DNA of 64,000 nt from VXNE01 sp965208745 (GCA_965208745.1 CBDBPN010000003.1:372001-436000), one strand, 5' to 3'. Counted from the stretch's first letter, positions 16,755-26,535 are shown. Numbers and translations are program-made. The notes: a model not told the origin generated them from the sequence alone.

Positions 16755-19700
16755 TCACCCGGAGCTCCGAAAACCCACCTCGCCCAAGTTGATTGTCGCT
16801 GTGACAACCCGCGCGTGATCCAGTTCGGCACCCACGCGGCCCCGAAGGCGTCTCTCCAGCGACCGGACGAAGTCCGCTTGGTTCGGCTGTCCCAGCGCCA
16901 ATCGATACAGCAAACGCTGAACCTTCAACCTCTCGAAATGCACCTGCGACTCGCTGACGGGCACCTCGAAGACAACCCGGTCGACGCGGGCATCCGCCGA
17001 CACCCACCACGGCGACAAACCACCCAAATCCCCACTGCCGCTCGCAGACTCCGCTCGCCTGGCCAGCACCTCCCACGGGCTACGCCCGCGGGCCACATCG
17101 TTCCGTCCCGGCGCGAACCTCCCGACCGCCGCCAGTCGAGTCGACAGTCCTGCGTAACGGTCCACGCGGCCTTCCCGGTGCTCCAAGTCGACCGCATTGC
17201 CGGGAAGGTCCCAATGCACCACCGTTCGGCACCAAGCATGGAAGTCCAAACCCTCCTGGCCAACCGACGTGCTGGCGACCACGAAAGGCCAGAAGGGACT
17301 GTTGAACGACACCCTGATGTCCTCGGTCCTGACCTTCGAGGTCCCTTCCTCCCCCGGAAGCCCGCCGCTCGTGCCCGGCGCGAAGGCGAACGCCGCATGC
17401 GTGCGCAGGTTGAATCTCGCCTGCGGCAGGTTGTGGACCCCAATCGACGACGTCCGTAGCGTCACCGCCTTCCACAGCTCACCCGCCAACTCCGTCGGCT
17501 CCAAGTGCCGGAGCACGCGCGTTACCCAGAGGTGCTCGTCCAGAACGGATTCCAGGTTGCCGTGCAGCACCGCCCACCGCACGTGTTCGCGGAACGAGCC
17601 TCTCTTGGGCCCACGCATCGCACCCGCGATTTCCATCCACGTGTTGTTGAAGTAGCCCCGCAAGCCATCCCACGACACCTTAACCGCCTGCAGTAGCGCG
17701 GCTTCGTCGTCCAAAAGCCCGGGACAGTGCCGCTCGAGGCTCCGCGCCACCACGCTACCGGGCGACCCCACTGCCAACTCAGCAAGCCGACGCACTTCCG
17801 ACTCCGTGACCCGCTCCAATCCTCCCTTAACCGCGCGGTTCCACTCGTCGAGTGCCCGCCACACCACCCCCCCGCCCGACCGGCGCGAGTTCGGTTCTGA
17901 CGCCCGCGACCAAGCTCGCCGGCTCCGCTCCCACGACCCTACCGTTCTCTCGAGCCTCACGATCAGCTCGGGCACTGATCGGGGATGTCGCCGGCGGTCG
18001 CGCGCTATCCGCACGCCCATCTCCCTCAAGCCCGCCTTCAACTCTAGCGACGCCCGCCCAGCCACCGCGTCCGGCCGCGCCACGTCGAGCCGCCAGGGAT
18101 CCACCAGCCTCGACAGGGCGGCCGACGGATGAAAGAACGCCAGGTTCTCCCGCTGATGCCCGATCAGCGACCTGCTGCTTGCCCGACCGTAACTGTGCCC
18201 GCTCCCGTGCAAGCGACGCCTCTCGACGTCGTAGCTCATCAGGCCCGCGACCGCGCGGGGCACGGCGCGAAACCGACTGAACATCAGTGCTTTCTCCGGC
18301 CTGGGCCCGGTCCATGCCCTGCCGAGCGGCCACCACGGCATCGACGGCGCGACCCACGGCACGGCCATGCTCGCGGCGTCGAACCGCTCCGCGGCCGCCC
18401 TCAGCTTGAAATGCGGCCACCGGCGCGGCGCCGCGAACCGATCGCGCCGTTCCTTCGTAAGCAGCAACGACCGGCGCGGCCGCACCTTGCGGTCTCCGTC
18501 CGACCACGCCTTCCACGCCTTGTAGTCAGGTCCTAGCATCTGAAGTGGCAACGGAACGCTCGACCAGTAGGCAATCGCCGCACCGGCACTTCGCTTCTCC
18601 TCACCGTCTCCTTCGCGGAAGCACCGCACAAGATCCTGAAACACCTGCAGATCGTCCTTGCCGACCGCCGCGGCGAGCCGAACCGCCTCCTGAGGCTTCG
18701 CAAAGAGACGCTCGGTCCTCGCGATCACTGGTCTAAGCCGCGCCTCGATGGCCCGCTTGGCCTCCAACGTCCGTTCGCCGAAGGGGTCGGCTGAAACGAG
18801 CGAGCGTCGATACGTGCTGAACAGCGTCTCCACTTCGTCCCTCGCCCGCGCGCCCCGCCGTCCGCCCCCGAACAGCCACTCCACCAATCCGTAGAAGTCC
18901 GCGTGGTGGCTCGTCCCCGCATCCCACAGGTCTGCGCCTCCGTCGCCGTACATGCGGTACGGCGTCGCCGAGAGCAGCAGCACGGCCGGACCGTCCCGAC
19001 GCAGCATCCATCGCGCAATGGCTGACGGCCCCTCGGGCCCGAGGATATCCCGGTATCGCTGGAACTCGTCCAGAATCACCAGGTCGGGCCGCACACGCCC
19101 CAGACCCGTTTTCGCTAGGACGACCCGGAGCAACTTGATCACCTCCCGCTGCCCGTCCGTCGCAATCCGCCTTCGCAGGTGGCCGGGCAGCGATTGGCGC
19201 GGACGCAGTCCCATCTCAGCGCGTAACTCCGCCAGGAATTCCCGCACGAGGCGGGCGCTCGCCTGGCACCCTCGCGATGTCTTCCAGTCCTCCCACCTAG
19301 ACCACGCCCTTTGACGGAGCCACTCCCCTTCGCCGTGCCCCACCAGCCCCGGATAGCGGCGCCGCAGGATGTTGTGGATCAACGCCCGCTCCCGGGCCGT
19401 CCCCGCCCTCGCCCGCCCCCTGCGATCGGGCATGCTCGTGTCTGGCGTCAGCGTATAGAGGTGCAATGGACTCTCGTTCGGCAACTCCTGGGTCGCTACC
19501 AACGTCAGCCTGTCCACCTGGCACACCGCGTCCTCCGCTCGCGCGTCTCCCGGCAAAGCCTTCAGCAGGTTTCCCCGGTTCTGCGCCGCAATCGCAAGCG
19601 AATTGCAAAGGTAGAAGACGCGCAGCGGTTCGCCGCTCTCCCGTCGCTTCCGGACCAGCATCTTCTCCATCACGCCCCGGGCAACGACCGTCTTTCCCAG

Positions 19701-19805
19701 ACCGACCTCGTCCGCCAACAGGAAGCGCCGCACCGCCCGCCTCGGCTCGAACGCGCGAAGCACCCGCGTGATCGTCCGTCGCTGGAATTCCTTTGGCTCG
19801 CTCAC
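16755..19805 (-). CDS. Large SF2 helicase of candidate defence operon
   Basis: 1016-residue SF2-type helicase/translocase. Motif I is ADEVGLGKT (31-39), motif II DEFQ (246-249), motif III SATPY (279-283), motif V VGQEGLDF (848-855) and motif VI EHREGRVDR (875-883). The two RecA lobes are separated by about 500 residues of family-specific helical insertion. Motif II is DEFQ rather than DEAH, as in several defence helicases. The start is GTG at 19805, immediately after the stop of the PLD gene with no gap. No nuclease domain is seen in this protein, so cleavage is probably supplied by the PLD partner. Sequence is intact. Confidence 0.85.
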   Translation of the reverse strand: MSEPKEFQRRTITRVLRAFEPRRAVRRFLLADEVGLGKTVVARGVMEKMLVRKRRESGEPLRVFYLCNSLAIAAQNRGNLLKALPGDARAEDAVCQVDRLTLVATQELPNESPLHLYTLTPDTSMPDRRGRARAGTARERALIHNILRRRYPGLVGHGEGEWLRQRAWSRWEDWKTSRGCQASARLVREFLAELRAEMGLRPRQSLPGHLRRRIATDGQREVIKLLRVVLAKTGLGRVRPDLVILDEFQRYRDILGPEGPSAIARWMLRRDGPAVLLLSATPYRMYGDGGADLWDAGTSHHADFYGLVEWLFGGGRRGARARDEVETLFSTYRRSLVSADPFGERTLEAKRAIEARLRPVIARTERLFAKPQEAVRLAAAVGKDDLQVFQDLVRCFREGDGEEKRSAGAAIAYWSSVPLPLQMLGPDYKAWKAWSDGDRKVRPRRSLLLTKERRDRFAAPRRWPHFKLRAAAERFDAASMAVPWVAPSMPWWPLGRAWTGPRPEKALMFSRFRAVPRAVAGLMSYDVERRRLHGSGHSYGRASSRSLIGHQRENLAFFHPSAALSRLVDPWRLDVARPDAVAGRASLELKAGLREMGVRIARDRRRHPRSVPELIVRLERTVGSWERSRRAWSRASEPNSRRSGGGVVWRALDEWNRAVKGGLERVTESEVRRLAELAVGSPGSVVARSLERHCPGLLDDEAALLQAVKVSWDGLRGYFNNTWMEIAGAMRGPKRGSFREHVRWAVLHGNLESVLDEHLWVTRVLRHLEPTELAGELWKAVTLRTSSIGVHNLPQARFNLRTHAAFAFAPGTSGGLPGEEGTSKVRTEDIRVSFNSPFWPFVVASTSVGQEGLDFHAWCRTVVHWDLPGNAVDLEHREGRVDRYAGLSTRLAAVGRFAPGRNDVARGRSPWEVLARRAESASGSGDLGGLSPWWVSADARVDRVVFEVPVSESQVHFERLKVQRLLYRLALGQPNQADFVRSLERRLRGRVGAELDHARVVTATINLGEVGFRSSG

Positions 19806-21653
19806 TCACCGCCTCGGAGATCTGAGCCCATCGCGCACAACCCCCCACGCGTCCTGGAACCGCTTCAGCGCGTTGGCCGCCTCCTCGTCCTCCTCCAAGG
19901 CCGGCTTCGCCGCCGTCGCCCAGTTCTCCAGCACGCGATCTACCTGCGACACCTTGTCCGGATCCCGAATCCACGCCCGCAACACGGACTCCAGAGTCGG
20001 AATCGGCGCTAAGGCAAAGCCCGCTTGGTCACCCCGCACCCGGGTCGATTCCCTTTCCGGCCACAGCGACTCCTCCGCCTCGCTGTTGAATTCGTCAAGT
20101 ATCGACCTTATCCATGCCAGCAGTGCGCGCGGCCCCATCAGCCTGCCTAGGGCCACCCGGTCCCGCTCCACTCCCGGCGGCGGATTCAGCGGCGCGCGCT
20201 CCACCCACGACACCCGAACATCGGCGTCCGCTTTCCACTGCAGCTCGAGCACCACGAGTTCAGTCACTTCGTGGGCGTTCGCTTCCGCGAACTCGACTTC
20301 GCGCCGGCCCGGTCCCCATGCCACCGCGTCGGCCGCGTCCTGCGCCAGCAGCCGCGCCCGCAATTCGGCCCCATCGTCCTCTCTAGTCGGCGGCGATGGT
20401 GTCGCACAGCGCAGCCGTCCCTCGGCGCCCCACCGCGACAGCTCACCGGACCAGGAGCCCGCGATCCGGTTGCGCAGTTCGTCCAGCGCTGCTTCGGCAT
20501 CCCCCTCTGCTTCCGGATCTTCCACCGCAACCTCCTCGACCGCCACGTCATCGAGCTCGTCCACGAAATCGGCGATTCCATCCCCAACCGATGCCTTCAC
20601 ACGCAGGTGCGCGACCAACTCCGCATTCGACCCCGTCCATCCCCGCCGAGTCAGGTTCGCGCTGCCCAGCCACAGCTCGTCGCCCGAACCGCTGCGCGCC
20701 CACACCAGCTTCGCGTGCAAACCCCGATGAACCTCGACGATTTCGTCGGTGCCCGTCTCCTCTGCCTCCGCATCCCCTTCTTCAACGGGCGTCGCCGACT
20801 CCATCGTGTGGACGTTCGTGAACGCCTCGAGCGCTTGGCGATCGGCTGCCAGCTTCGCGAGCGTAGCGGGCGTGGTCACCAGATTGCGTTGCGGCGCGGA
20901 CGTAGCTCCGCCGATAGCCTGCACCACGCCCGCGTTCGCGAAGGGACACAACGCCACGACCCGAGTACTGTCCGCCGGCAGGGCGGGCAGCCCCATCGCC
21001 GCATTCCCGTCCGTCCATAGCCGGAACGCCAGCACTTCGTCGACGTCCGCCGGCCAGCTCCAGTGCACTCGGCTCAGTTCCTGCCGCACCTCCTCCGTCC
21101 ATCCGGGCAACGCCGCGTGTCCGGCGACGATCCCGGCCGCCTCAGCAACCGACCGGTCGGCGGTGTCCACCGTCCGGGAGGGCCGTCCTGTCGCCGTCAT
21201 CGCGCTGTCCCACGACGTGTCGCGCGTCAGGTTCCGGCTGCCGATCCAGAGCAACCACCGGCCCTGCTCCCCCGTCTCGTCCGCTTCCTCCGGCACGTAC
21301 CGCACGATGCCCAGCTTCGCGTGCCACGAACGCTTGTTCCCGTCGTACGGGACCTGCCGCACCCACTGATCCGCGACGACGAGCCCGCTCACCGCACCCG
21401 GCGGCGGCACCGCCACGCGACCGCCCTGGCAAACCACCCTGAACCTGCCCCGCATCTTCTCGCACGACCGGGCGAGAGAACCCTTCCACATGCGCTCGTC
21501 GTCGTCCCCCTCCGCGGCCAACGCCATCGCGACGGCCGCGACGGCAACCAAGTCAGCGGAGTACGACGAGAACAACGCCACGTCTGTTCGCCAGCCGGGC
21601 CGCGGCACCAGTTCCTCCAACACCGCGAGACTCTCCGTCTTCCTAAACCCCAT
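19806..21653 (-). CDS. Phospholipase-D-fold protein with two HxK/N sites
   Basis: 615-residue protein of the PLD superfamily, probably a nuclease. It has two half-sites: HAKLGIVRY (His111, Lys113) with GSRNLT (Asn141), and HAKLVWAR (His313, Lys315) with GSANLT (Asn333). The Asp of the full HKD motif is missing in both, as in some defence-type PLD proteins. A C-terminal helical region of about 200 residues follows. The ATG at 21653 overlaps the end of the DUF6361-like gene by 11 bases. The upstream frame is continuous only because that gene is frameshifted; I do not read this as a fusion. Confidence 0.82.
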   Translation of the reverse strand: MGFRKTESLAVLEELVPRPGWRTDVALFSSYSADLVAVAAVAMALAAEGDDDERMWKGSLARSCEKMRGRFRVVCQGGRVAVPPPGAVSGLVVADQWVRQVPYDGNKRSWHAKLGIVRYVPEEADETGEQGRWLLWIGSRNLTRDTSWDSAMTATGRPSRTVDTADRSVAEAAGIVAGHAALPGWTEEVRQELSRVHWSWPADVDEVLAFRLWTDGNAAMGLPALPADSTRVVALCPFANAGVVQAIGGATSAPQRNLVTTPATLAKLAADRQALEAFTNVHTMESATPVEEGDAEAEETGTDEIVEVHRGLHAKLVWARSGSGDELWLGSANLTRRGWTGSNAELVAHLRVKASVGDGIADFVDELDDVAVEEVAVEDPEAEGDAEAALDELRNRIAGSWSGELSRWGAEGRLRCATPSPPTREDDGAELRARLLAQDAADAVAWGPGRREVEFAEANAHEVTELVVLELQWKADADVRVSWVERAPLNPPPGVERDRVALGRLMGPRALLAWIRSILDEFNSEAEESLWPERESTRVRGDQAGFALAPIPTLESVLRAWIRDPDKVSQVDRVLENWATAAKPALEEDEEAANALKRFQDAWGVVRDGLRSPRR

Positions 21654-22916
21654 GTCCGCTCCCGGCCAGGTCCTGCAACAGACGCCGCACCACCCCCCAC
21701 CGATAGTCGATCGGCCCCGCCAGACCCCGAACCCCCCACTCGCGTCTGGCGTCCCGGCCCTTCGCCGATCTCGGCAACTTCGACCGCGAGCGTTTCCGCC
21801 CGCGCTCCCAGTCCGCCAGCACCCCGTACGCGGTCCGTTCCAGGGGTCCTTTCCGTCTGCCACGACCCATCGTTGAACATCCCGAAGCACGTCCAGCAAC
21901 CGGCCGTCCAACTGGACGCCGTCAGACTTCATGTCCTCTAACGGCAGACTCGCCGCCCGCACCCCGTGTTTCGCAACCACCGACAGCAGGTGATGCCGAT
22001 GCAGGTCCGACCCCGCCCCCACGCCGTCATGCTCCCGCAGCGCCTCCACCGCTGCGGCGTACAGTGCCCGCGCGACCGCGGAAAGCGATGCCGCCCCACG
22101 CGCCCGCTCGATCGCCCTTCGGTCCCGCTCGTCCGCCTGCGCCGCGATCCGCGGCGACCACAGCTGCGCGCCCTCTCCTGGGTCGACTCCCGCCGACGCA
22201 AGCGCTGCCAGCAACGACGGTCTCCGGTCGCACGACCGGGTCGTCTCCGCCAGCCGCGCGCGCAGGAAACCCCGCTCCCGCTCCCGCAACCTGAAGTCCA
22301 ACGCCCCCCTGCCGCGGAACGCCGGTGGCGCTTCCGGCAATCCACTCACGAACAGGCGAGGGAAAACCGTCAGCTGCCGCCCCTCGTCGTCGGTCACGCG
22401 CCGCCCCCGGTGACCCTCCGCCCACTTGTCCCAGTGCCCGAACATCTCCTGGCGCGAAGGCGCGTCGCCGTGCGGCATCGTGTTCAGCACACCCCATTCC
22501 CGCAGCGCCACCCAGTAGGCGCTCGAAGGCGGTATCGAGACAGGCCGGTCGTTCGCCGCGTTCTGCACGCCGATCACGCCGAACTCCTCGCCGCTGAGCC
22601 GCTTCGCCAGCTGGATCTCGCCCCGCTCGAGTTCCCCGCGCGCCTGCACGGCGGATGTCCTCCCCCGTAGCAGGCTCACGATCTGCCACGGCACGAACAA
22701 CGCGTATCTCAGCCGCCTCTGCTGCGTCGACGTTCCCGGAAAGAACCGATCCGCATACGCCGTGTGCAGGGCCAGCACGCCGACCTCGTCGCGGACCCCC
22801 TCGGTTTGTTGCAGAAGCTGCGCCTCGGCCTTGCTCAACCTGGCGCGCGACAGGGCCGCCCATCCCAGCCTCGGCTCCCGGGGCTTCTCCTCCGCCCCTC
22901 CGCTTGCCGTCTCCAT
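21643..22916 (-). pseudogene. DUF6361-like protein, one frameshift
   Basis: About 424 residues when repaired. The N-terminus (GWAALSRARLSKAEAQLL, then GVRDEVGVLALHTAYADRFF and PGTSTQQRRLRYALFVPW) fits DUF6361, a family of unknown function seen near helicase and PLD genes. The first 370 residues are in one frame and the last 60, ending YRWGVVRRLLQDLAG, in another. Adding one base to the GGGG run at 21843-21846 (plus strand) restores the frame through KDPLERTAYG. ATG at 22916 fits the family start; a GTG at 22973 is in frame. Second gene of the operon. Confidence 0.72.
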
Positions 22917-23070
22917 GGCGAAAACGCTCCGATTCCTCTCTATCCCGAACGTGCCGACCGCGCGCGCCTCCACGCGACCTCCTTCGCGTCACCCAAGCCT
23001 GCGACACCATGGCCCGCAGGCCCCTTGGCCTCGATCGGCGCGCCCGATAACAGCGGATGGAGCAATCGTA

Positions 23071-23438
23071 TCAACGGGTCGCGAAGGTCTCCTTCTGATC
23101 GTGCCAGAGACCCGGGGGGAACGTGCTAGGGTCGTTAGTGTCTGCCTCCGATGAAGGAGTTTCCTCCGGGTGTCGTGGATCGGCGAACGAGTCGTCGCGC
23201 AGCAGGAGCTGGCCCCTCGCAACGCATGCAGGACGTTCTTTCCGACCGCTCTTGGCGCGCCGCCCTTCAGCTTATCGGTGATCCCTTGAATGATGGAGTT
23301 GATGGAGCCGGCACCCAGCCTCGGGTTAGCTCTCGGCACGCAGCCGATCAAGTCTTGGCGCGCGAAAGGCGATCGTCCAGCCGATGTCAGTTCCCGCGCA
23401 CAGTCCCGAACAAGCTGCCAAACTGGCGTGCGTCCCAC
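23071..23438 (-). pseudogene. DUF7669-like small protein, one frameshift
   Basis: First gene of the candidate defence operon, about 122 residues when repaired. The segment PVWQLVRDCARELTSAG, then FARQDLIGCV and GSINSIIQGITDKLKGGAP matches the winged-helix-like DUF7669 pattern (fTRqDLI, SINpiiQG) as I remember it. At 23215-23225 one base is missing; restoring it gives VLHAVARGQLLLRDD and a stop at 23071. The start is GTG 23438; an in-frame stop lies shortly upstream. It may bind DNA or act as a specificity or regulatory subunit. Confidence 0.6.
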
Positions 23439-23578
23439 GTCTTGGACGTCTGAAGCTGAGTCGCGATCCTAAAGCAGCGACCACCGCCTGAGGCCGGCAA
23501 CCGAAGAGGGGAACCTGCAGCTTGCCTCGCCCTTTGCGTACCCCTCCATACCCCGCCGGCCGCTGCAAACCGCAAACG

Positions 23579-24157
23579 TCAGACCTCGACATCAATGCGA
23601 TCAAGGCACTCCTGAACGTCCCTTACGAAATCCGACAACGACATTTCATCGACGAACTCCTGGAATGGGTCGAGGAGCAGTGACTCACACTGTTCTTTCC
23701 GCCGATCTTCGGCGTGCTCTAGTACCTCCGCGCATTGCATTACGACCTTGCTGAGCGACAATTCGGAGAACACCAATTCCCTTGCTTGTGCCGCCTGCAC
23801 GGCAATCCGATCCTCCGCTGCGATGTAATCCGCCGCAGCCTCCCCAAGGGCAGATTTGTCAATGGCGTCGCGCGCCACCTTCAACTCGGCCGCCACACGA
23901 TCCGATTCCTCAACGAAGGACTTCACGTTCTCGTCGGCTTCCTCGGCCGCCACGCGAAGGCTCTCGAGCAACTTCTTTTGCTGAACCCGGATGCGATCAT
24001 TCGTTTCTACGAACGCCTTCACGGCGTCGTTCAGGACGACGAGCATACTTCGGTGCAAGCTGCACGCCCCGGCCAGGCCAATTGCCCTCGGATGAAGGTC
24101 CATCAGGTTCTCAAAGTACTTTGCCTCTCGGGCCGAGAGTCGTTTCGCCACTACCAC
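23579..24157 (-). CDS. Coiled-coil protein of unknown function
   Basis: 192 residues, acidic, almost wholly helical, with a long coiled coil at about 55-120 (VQQKKLLESLRVAAEEADEN and following heptads). Possible GTG starts at 24157 and 24151 follow GGAGG; the second has the better spacing. It lies 140 bp upstream of the DUF7669-like gene on the same strand and could belong to the same locus. No domain recognised. GC is lower than in the metabolic parts of the window. Confidence 0.55.
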   Translation of the reverse strand: MVVAKRLSAREAKYFENLMDLHPRAIGLAGACSLHRSMLVVLNDAVKAFVETNDRIRVQQKKLLESLRVAAEEADENVKSFVEESDRVAAELKVARDAIDKSALGEAAADYIAAEDRIAVQAAQARELVFSELSLSKVVMQCAEVLEHAEDRRKEQCESLLLDPFQEFVDEMSLSDFVRDVQECLDRIDVEV

Positions 24158-24389
24158 AATCCTCCAAAGTCGCCAGTTTCTTCGCGGCTGTGAGTCCCAA
24201 GCATTCTACGCCCATGACACCGCTGTTCCGCCGCGCCTGCCGCGTGCGTGAGTAGTGTCGCGAGGTGTTGGCGTGAGGAAATCCGCGATCCGGCGAGTTG
24301 CGGGGCCGGCGAGGGCCGGGGGCCCCCGGGGGGGGGGGTAAGCGTTCGGTCGCGCCCGCTATAGGCCATTGGTAACGGGATTCGACATT

Positions 24390-24412
24390 CGCTATGGCCG
24401 GCCGCCATAGCG
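24390..24412. repeat. 9-bp inverted repeat at IS66 relic start
   Basis: CGCTATGGC-CGGCC-GCCATAGCG, perfect. It overlaps the presumed transposase start codon and may be a translation-control hairpin of the element, as inside-end structures of insertion sequences often are. Confidence 0.5.
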
Positions 24413-25105
24413 TCTCGCAATGCGGAACTGGACCCGGTGGGGCCGATCCCGGCGCGGTTCCGGTGCCTGCGGCGGTGGACTGGCAGCGTCTGTGCAAGCA
24501 GACGCTGGAGCATGCTGAGGCTGCGGAAGCGCGGGCGGAGGAGCTGAAGTGGCCGGCGGTGGCCGCACGCACCGAGGCAGGCACGTACCGGGGGCTGTTC
24601 CAGAGGCGCCGCAAGCGGCTTGAGGCCGTCGAGCGGGAGCAGGAAGCGCGCCGCCTGGCGAAGGCGCGTCCGTGCTGCAGGCCGAAGTGCGGCGTCTGTA
24701 CAAGCTGCTCGACGCAGCTGGCGTCGAGTGGGGCCGCTACAGCGTCGCGGGGCTGTGTCGGGAGATCGTGCGGCTGCCCCGGGACGTGCCGCGCGCGGAG
24801 CCCCACGCGCGCAAGATCCGAAAGCTGCAGAGACGGCGATCGCGAAGCTGCGCGCGACCCCGGCGGTGCTGTCGAAGGCGCTGCACGGCCGGCGGAGCGA
24901 GATGCGCGAGCCGCTGACCAGCGGTCGGCCCCGCGGCTAGGTGCGCGGCGCCTCCGGTTACGGCCGCACCCCGCGGCCTGGACTCGAGGAGCGCGTCGAG
25001 GAGCACCAGCCGCCCGCGGCGGCGCGCGGGTGCGCCGGCTGCGGGAAGCCCTACGTGGGGGTGGGTGCGGAGCGGTCGGCGCTGCTCAAGATCGAGGTGA
25101 ACGAA
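24394..25105 (+). pseudogene. IS66 transposase N-terminal fragment
   Basis: Decayed 5' part of an IS66-type transposase. The helical leader starts VDWQRLCKQTLEHAEAAEA and continues through LQAEVRRLYKLLDAAGVEW; later come VLSKALHGRRSE, GRTPRPGLEERVEE and the zinc-knuckle-like CAGCGKPYV. These pieces lie in three frames with at least one stop, so at least two frameshifts have occurred. The catalytic domain is gone. A perfect 9-bp inverted repeat (24390-24412) overlaps the first codons. Confidence 0.72.
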
Positions 25106-25175
25106 ATGACGGACACGCCTTGGCAATACTCCGTCGAGATACGGTCGATCTCTTGCGTGCAGCGAGAGCCCCGAC

Positions 25176-25415
25176 TCACTCGATCTTCACGGCCCGTTCG
25201 ATCAAGGACAATGTCGCCAACCCCGGATCGAACTGCTCCACTTGCCCCGTCTCGGCGTCTGGTCCGGTCTCCAAGCCAACCTTGGCCGTGACCGTCGCAG
25301 CCAACGTTTCCGCCACGAAACTGTCCATATAGACGACTACCTTCGCGGACTCGTCGCGTGGGTCGCCCACATGGACCACCCACTCGTTATCGCCAACTTG
25401 CTGCCAGCTAGACAT
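25176..25415 (-). CDS. 79-residue unknown protein
   Basis: Short, possible gene: starts MSSWQQVGDNEWVVHVGDP at 25415 and has a strand-rich N-terminal half and a Val/Ala-rich helix (DSFVAETLAATVTAKVG). Just upstream, in another frame ending at 25408, is the string SLVVSLAIAATAVAQA, which resembles a signal peptide; a single-base slip would join it to this protein and make it exported. Function unknown. Confidence 0.4.
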   Translation of the reverse strand: MSSWQQVGDNEWVVHVGDPRDESAKVVVYMDSFVAETLAATVTAKVGLETGPDAETGQVEQFDPGLATLSLIERAVKIE

Positions 25416-26306
25416 TGCCGCCCATCGCTTGAGCCACCGCCGTGGCGGCGATCGCCAACGAAACCACCAGAGAACGGATGTTCGCCGTTCTGAGACCATC
25501 CAGCCGTCGAACTGAACGTGGTTCTCGGACTGAGATCAGGTTAGTGCCCCTCTGGAGTCCATTCCATCGCGTTCGACCCGGCGAGTCAATCCGGCCGCCG
25601 TTGTTCGAGGCGCACGGGTGCGGCCCGTCCAACCAGCAACTGATCCAGTAATCCGCTTTGGACAAACGCCCTCAACTGGTGCCAAATCAAATGGTTGAGA
25701 TCGCTCTGCCTCGGACAAGCCCTCCCCTACCTAGCCGTTCAGGAAAATTTGTGGCATCTCCTCGCATGAGAGTCTGCAATAGTCCGTTTTACAACGTGGC
25801 GTACAGGAAACGGGCTCGGCGCGCTCATCGAGGGGTCTCCCGCCGCCCGAGGAGTTGGTGACCGAGACCGACGCCCGGGACTACACGCTCAAGCAGGTCG
25901 GTCGCGTGGACCGTCGCAACGCGTCGGGTCCACCGTCCAAACGTCGGTGGGGCACGCCGAGGTGGCCTCGCCGGAGAAGACCCTTGCTGAACAAGACGCG
26001 CGACGGTGCCGCGCGCGCTCCAGCAAGGCGGCTACCTCGTGAGCGGCCGCGCCGCCCCCGCAAGGGCGTACGCAACTGGCCGGGGCGGACTTGGAGCGAG
26101 ACAGCCAAGCGCGGACGTGACGCTCGCGTTCAGGCCCACGCTTCCATGGATGAGAGGCTCGACGCCCCAGCGATGATCGCGGTGATTCCTCGACCCAACC
26201 GCTTGACACACTACGGATTGGGCGGAGACATCCCGACTCGCAGCGCGAGGTCGAGATGCCGCGTGTAAAATGGCCTCATCCTGTTGGCAGAGGCTCGGAG
26301 GCTTCC
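25416..26306. other. Stretch without clear genes
   Basis: About 900 bp of island DNA. GC drops around 25640-25800. Around 25860-26040 short protein-like strings appear (ARDYTLKQVGRVD; SVGHAEVASPEKTLAEQDA) in different frames, perhaps the remains of a mobile-element gene, but no frame is convincing. Confidence 0.4.
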
Positions 26307-26531
26307 ATGGGTGACACCCCGGAACGCCGGGATTTCCAGCAACGCTTCGAGCGGCTGGGGCGCGTGCACTCGGGCGCCCCGTCCCCGAACCGCCTCACCC
26401 CGGCCGATTGCGCGAGAGAGAACGCCGAACGCGACGCGCGGGGTGAGCGGGTGGTCGCGCGTCCGTCCGTGGCCCGCCTGCGTGCCCTGCAACGTCGTCT
26501 GCGGGCAAGTAAGGCCCCGCCCCCCCGATGA
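26307..26531 (+). CDS. 74-residue partner of PIN-like gene
   Basis: Small, highly charged protein (MGDTPERRDFQQRFERLGRV, rich in Arg, Glu, Ala) with a perfect GGAGG five bases before the ATG. It ends five bases before the start of a decayed PIN-like gene. The order small charged gene then PIN-type gene is that of a toxin-antitoxin pair, and I read this as the probable antitoxin; no DNA-binding fold is recognised. Confidence 0.5.
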   Translation: MGDTPERRDFQQRFERLGRVHSGAPSPNRLTPADCARENAERDARGERVVARPSVARLRALQRRLRASKAPPPR

Positions 26532-26535
26532 CGGA

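Larger units (their letters stand above)
24338..25110 (+). mobile_element. IS66-family relic (left end)
   Basis: Begins with GTAAGCG at 24338, the typical outer end of IS66 terminal repeats, directly after a run of 11 G. The transposase relic follows at 24394. The right part of the element, with the DDE domain, is missing; recognisable sequence ends near 25105. No matching right repeat or 8-bp duplication was found. Confidence 0.6.

Noticed and set aside
19806..22973. A 1055-residue DUF6361-PLD fusion protein
   Set aside because: The middle has no family similarity; the DUF6361 C-terminus is in another frame and a normal PLD start overlaps it. A one-base lesion explains the apparent fusion.
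16755..23438. Labelling the operon DISARM or Mokosh
   Set aside because: No DrmA/DrmB/methylase set and no kinase-type helicase were seen; the DUF6361-like gene is not part of those systems as I know them.
24320..24340. Poly-G run as a regulatory phase-variable tract
   Set aside because: It precedes a dead IS66 relic and no intact gene depends on it; possibly an assembly artefact.
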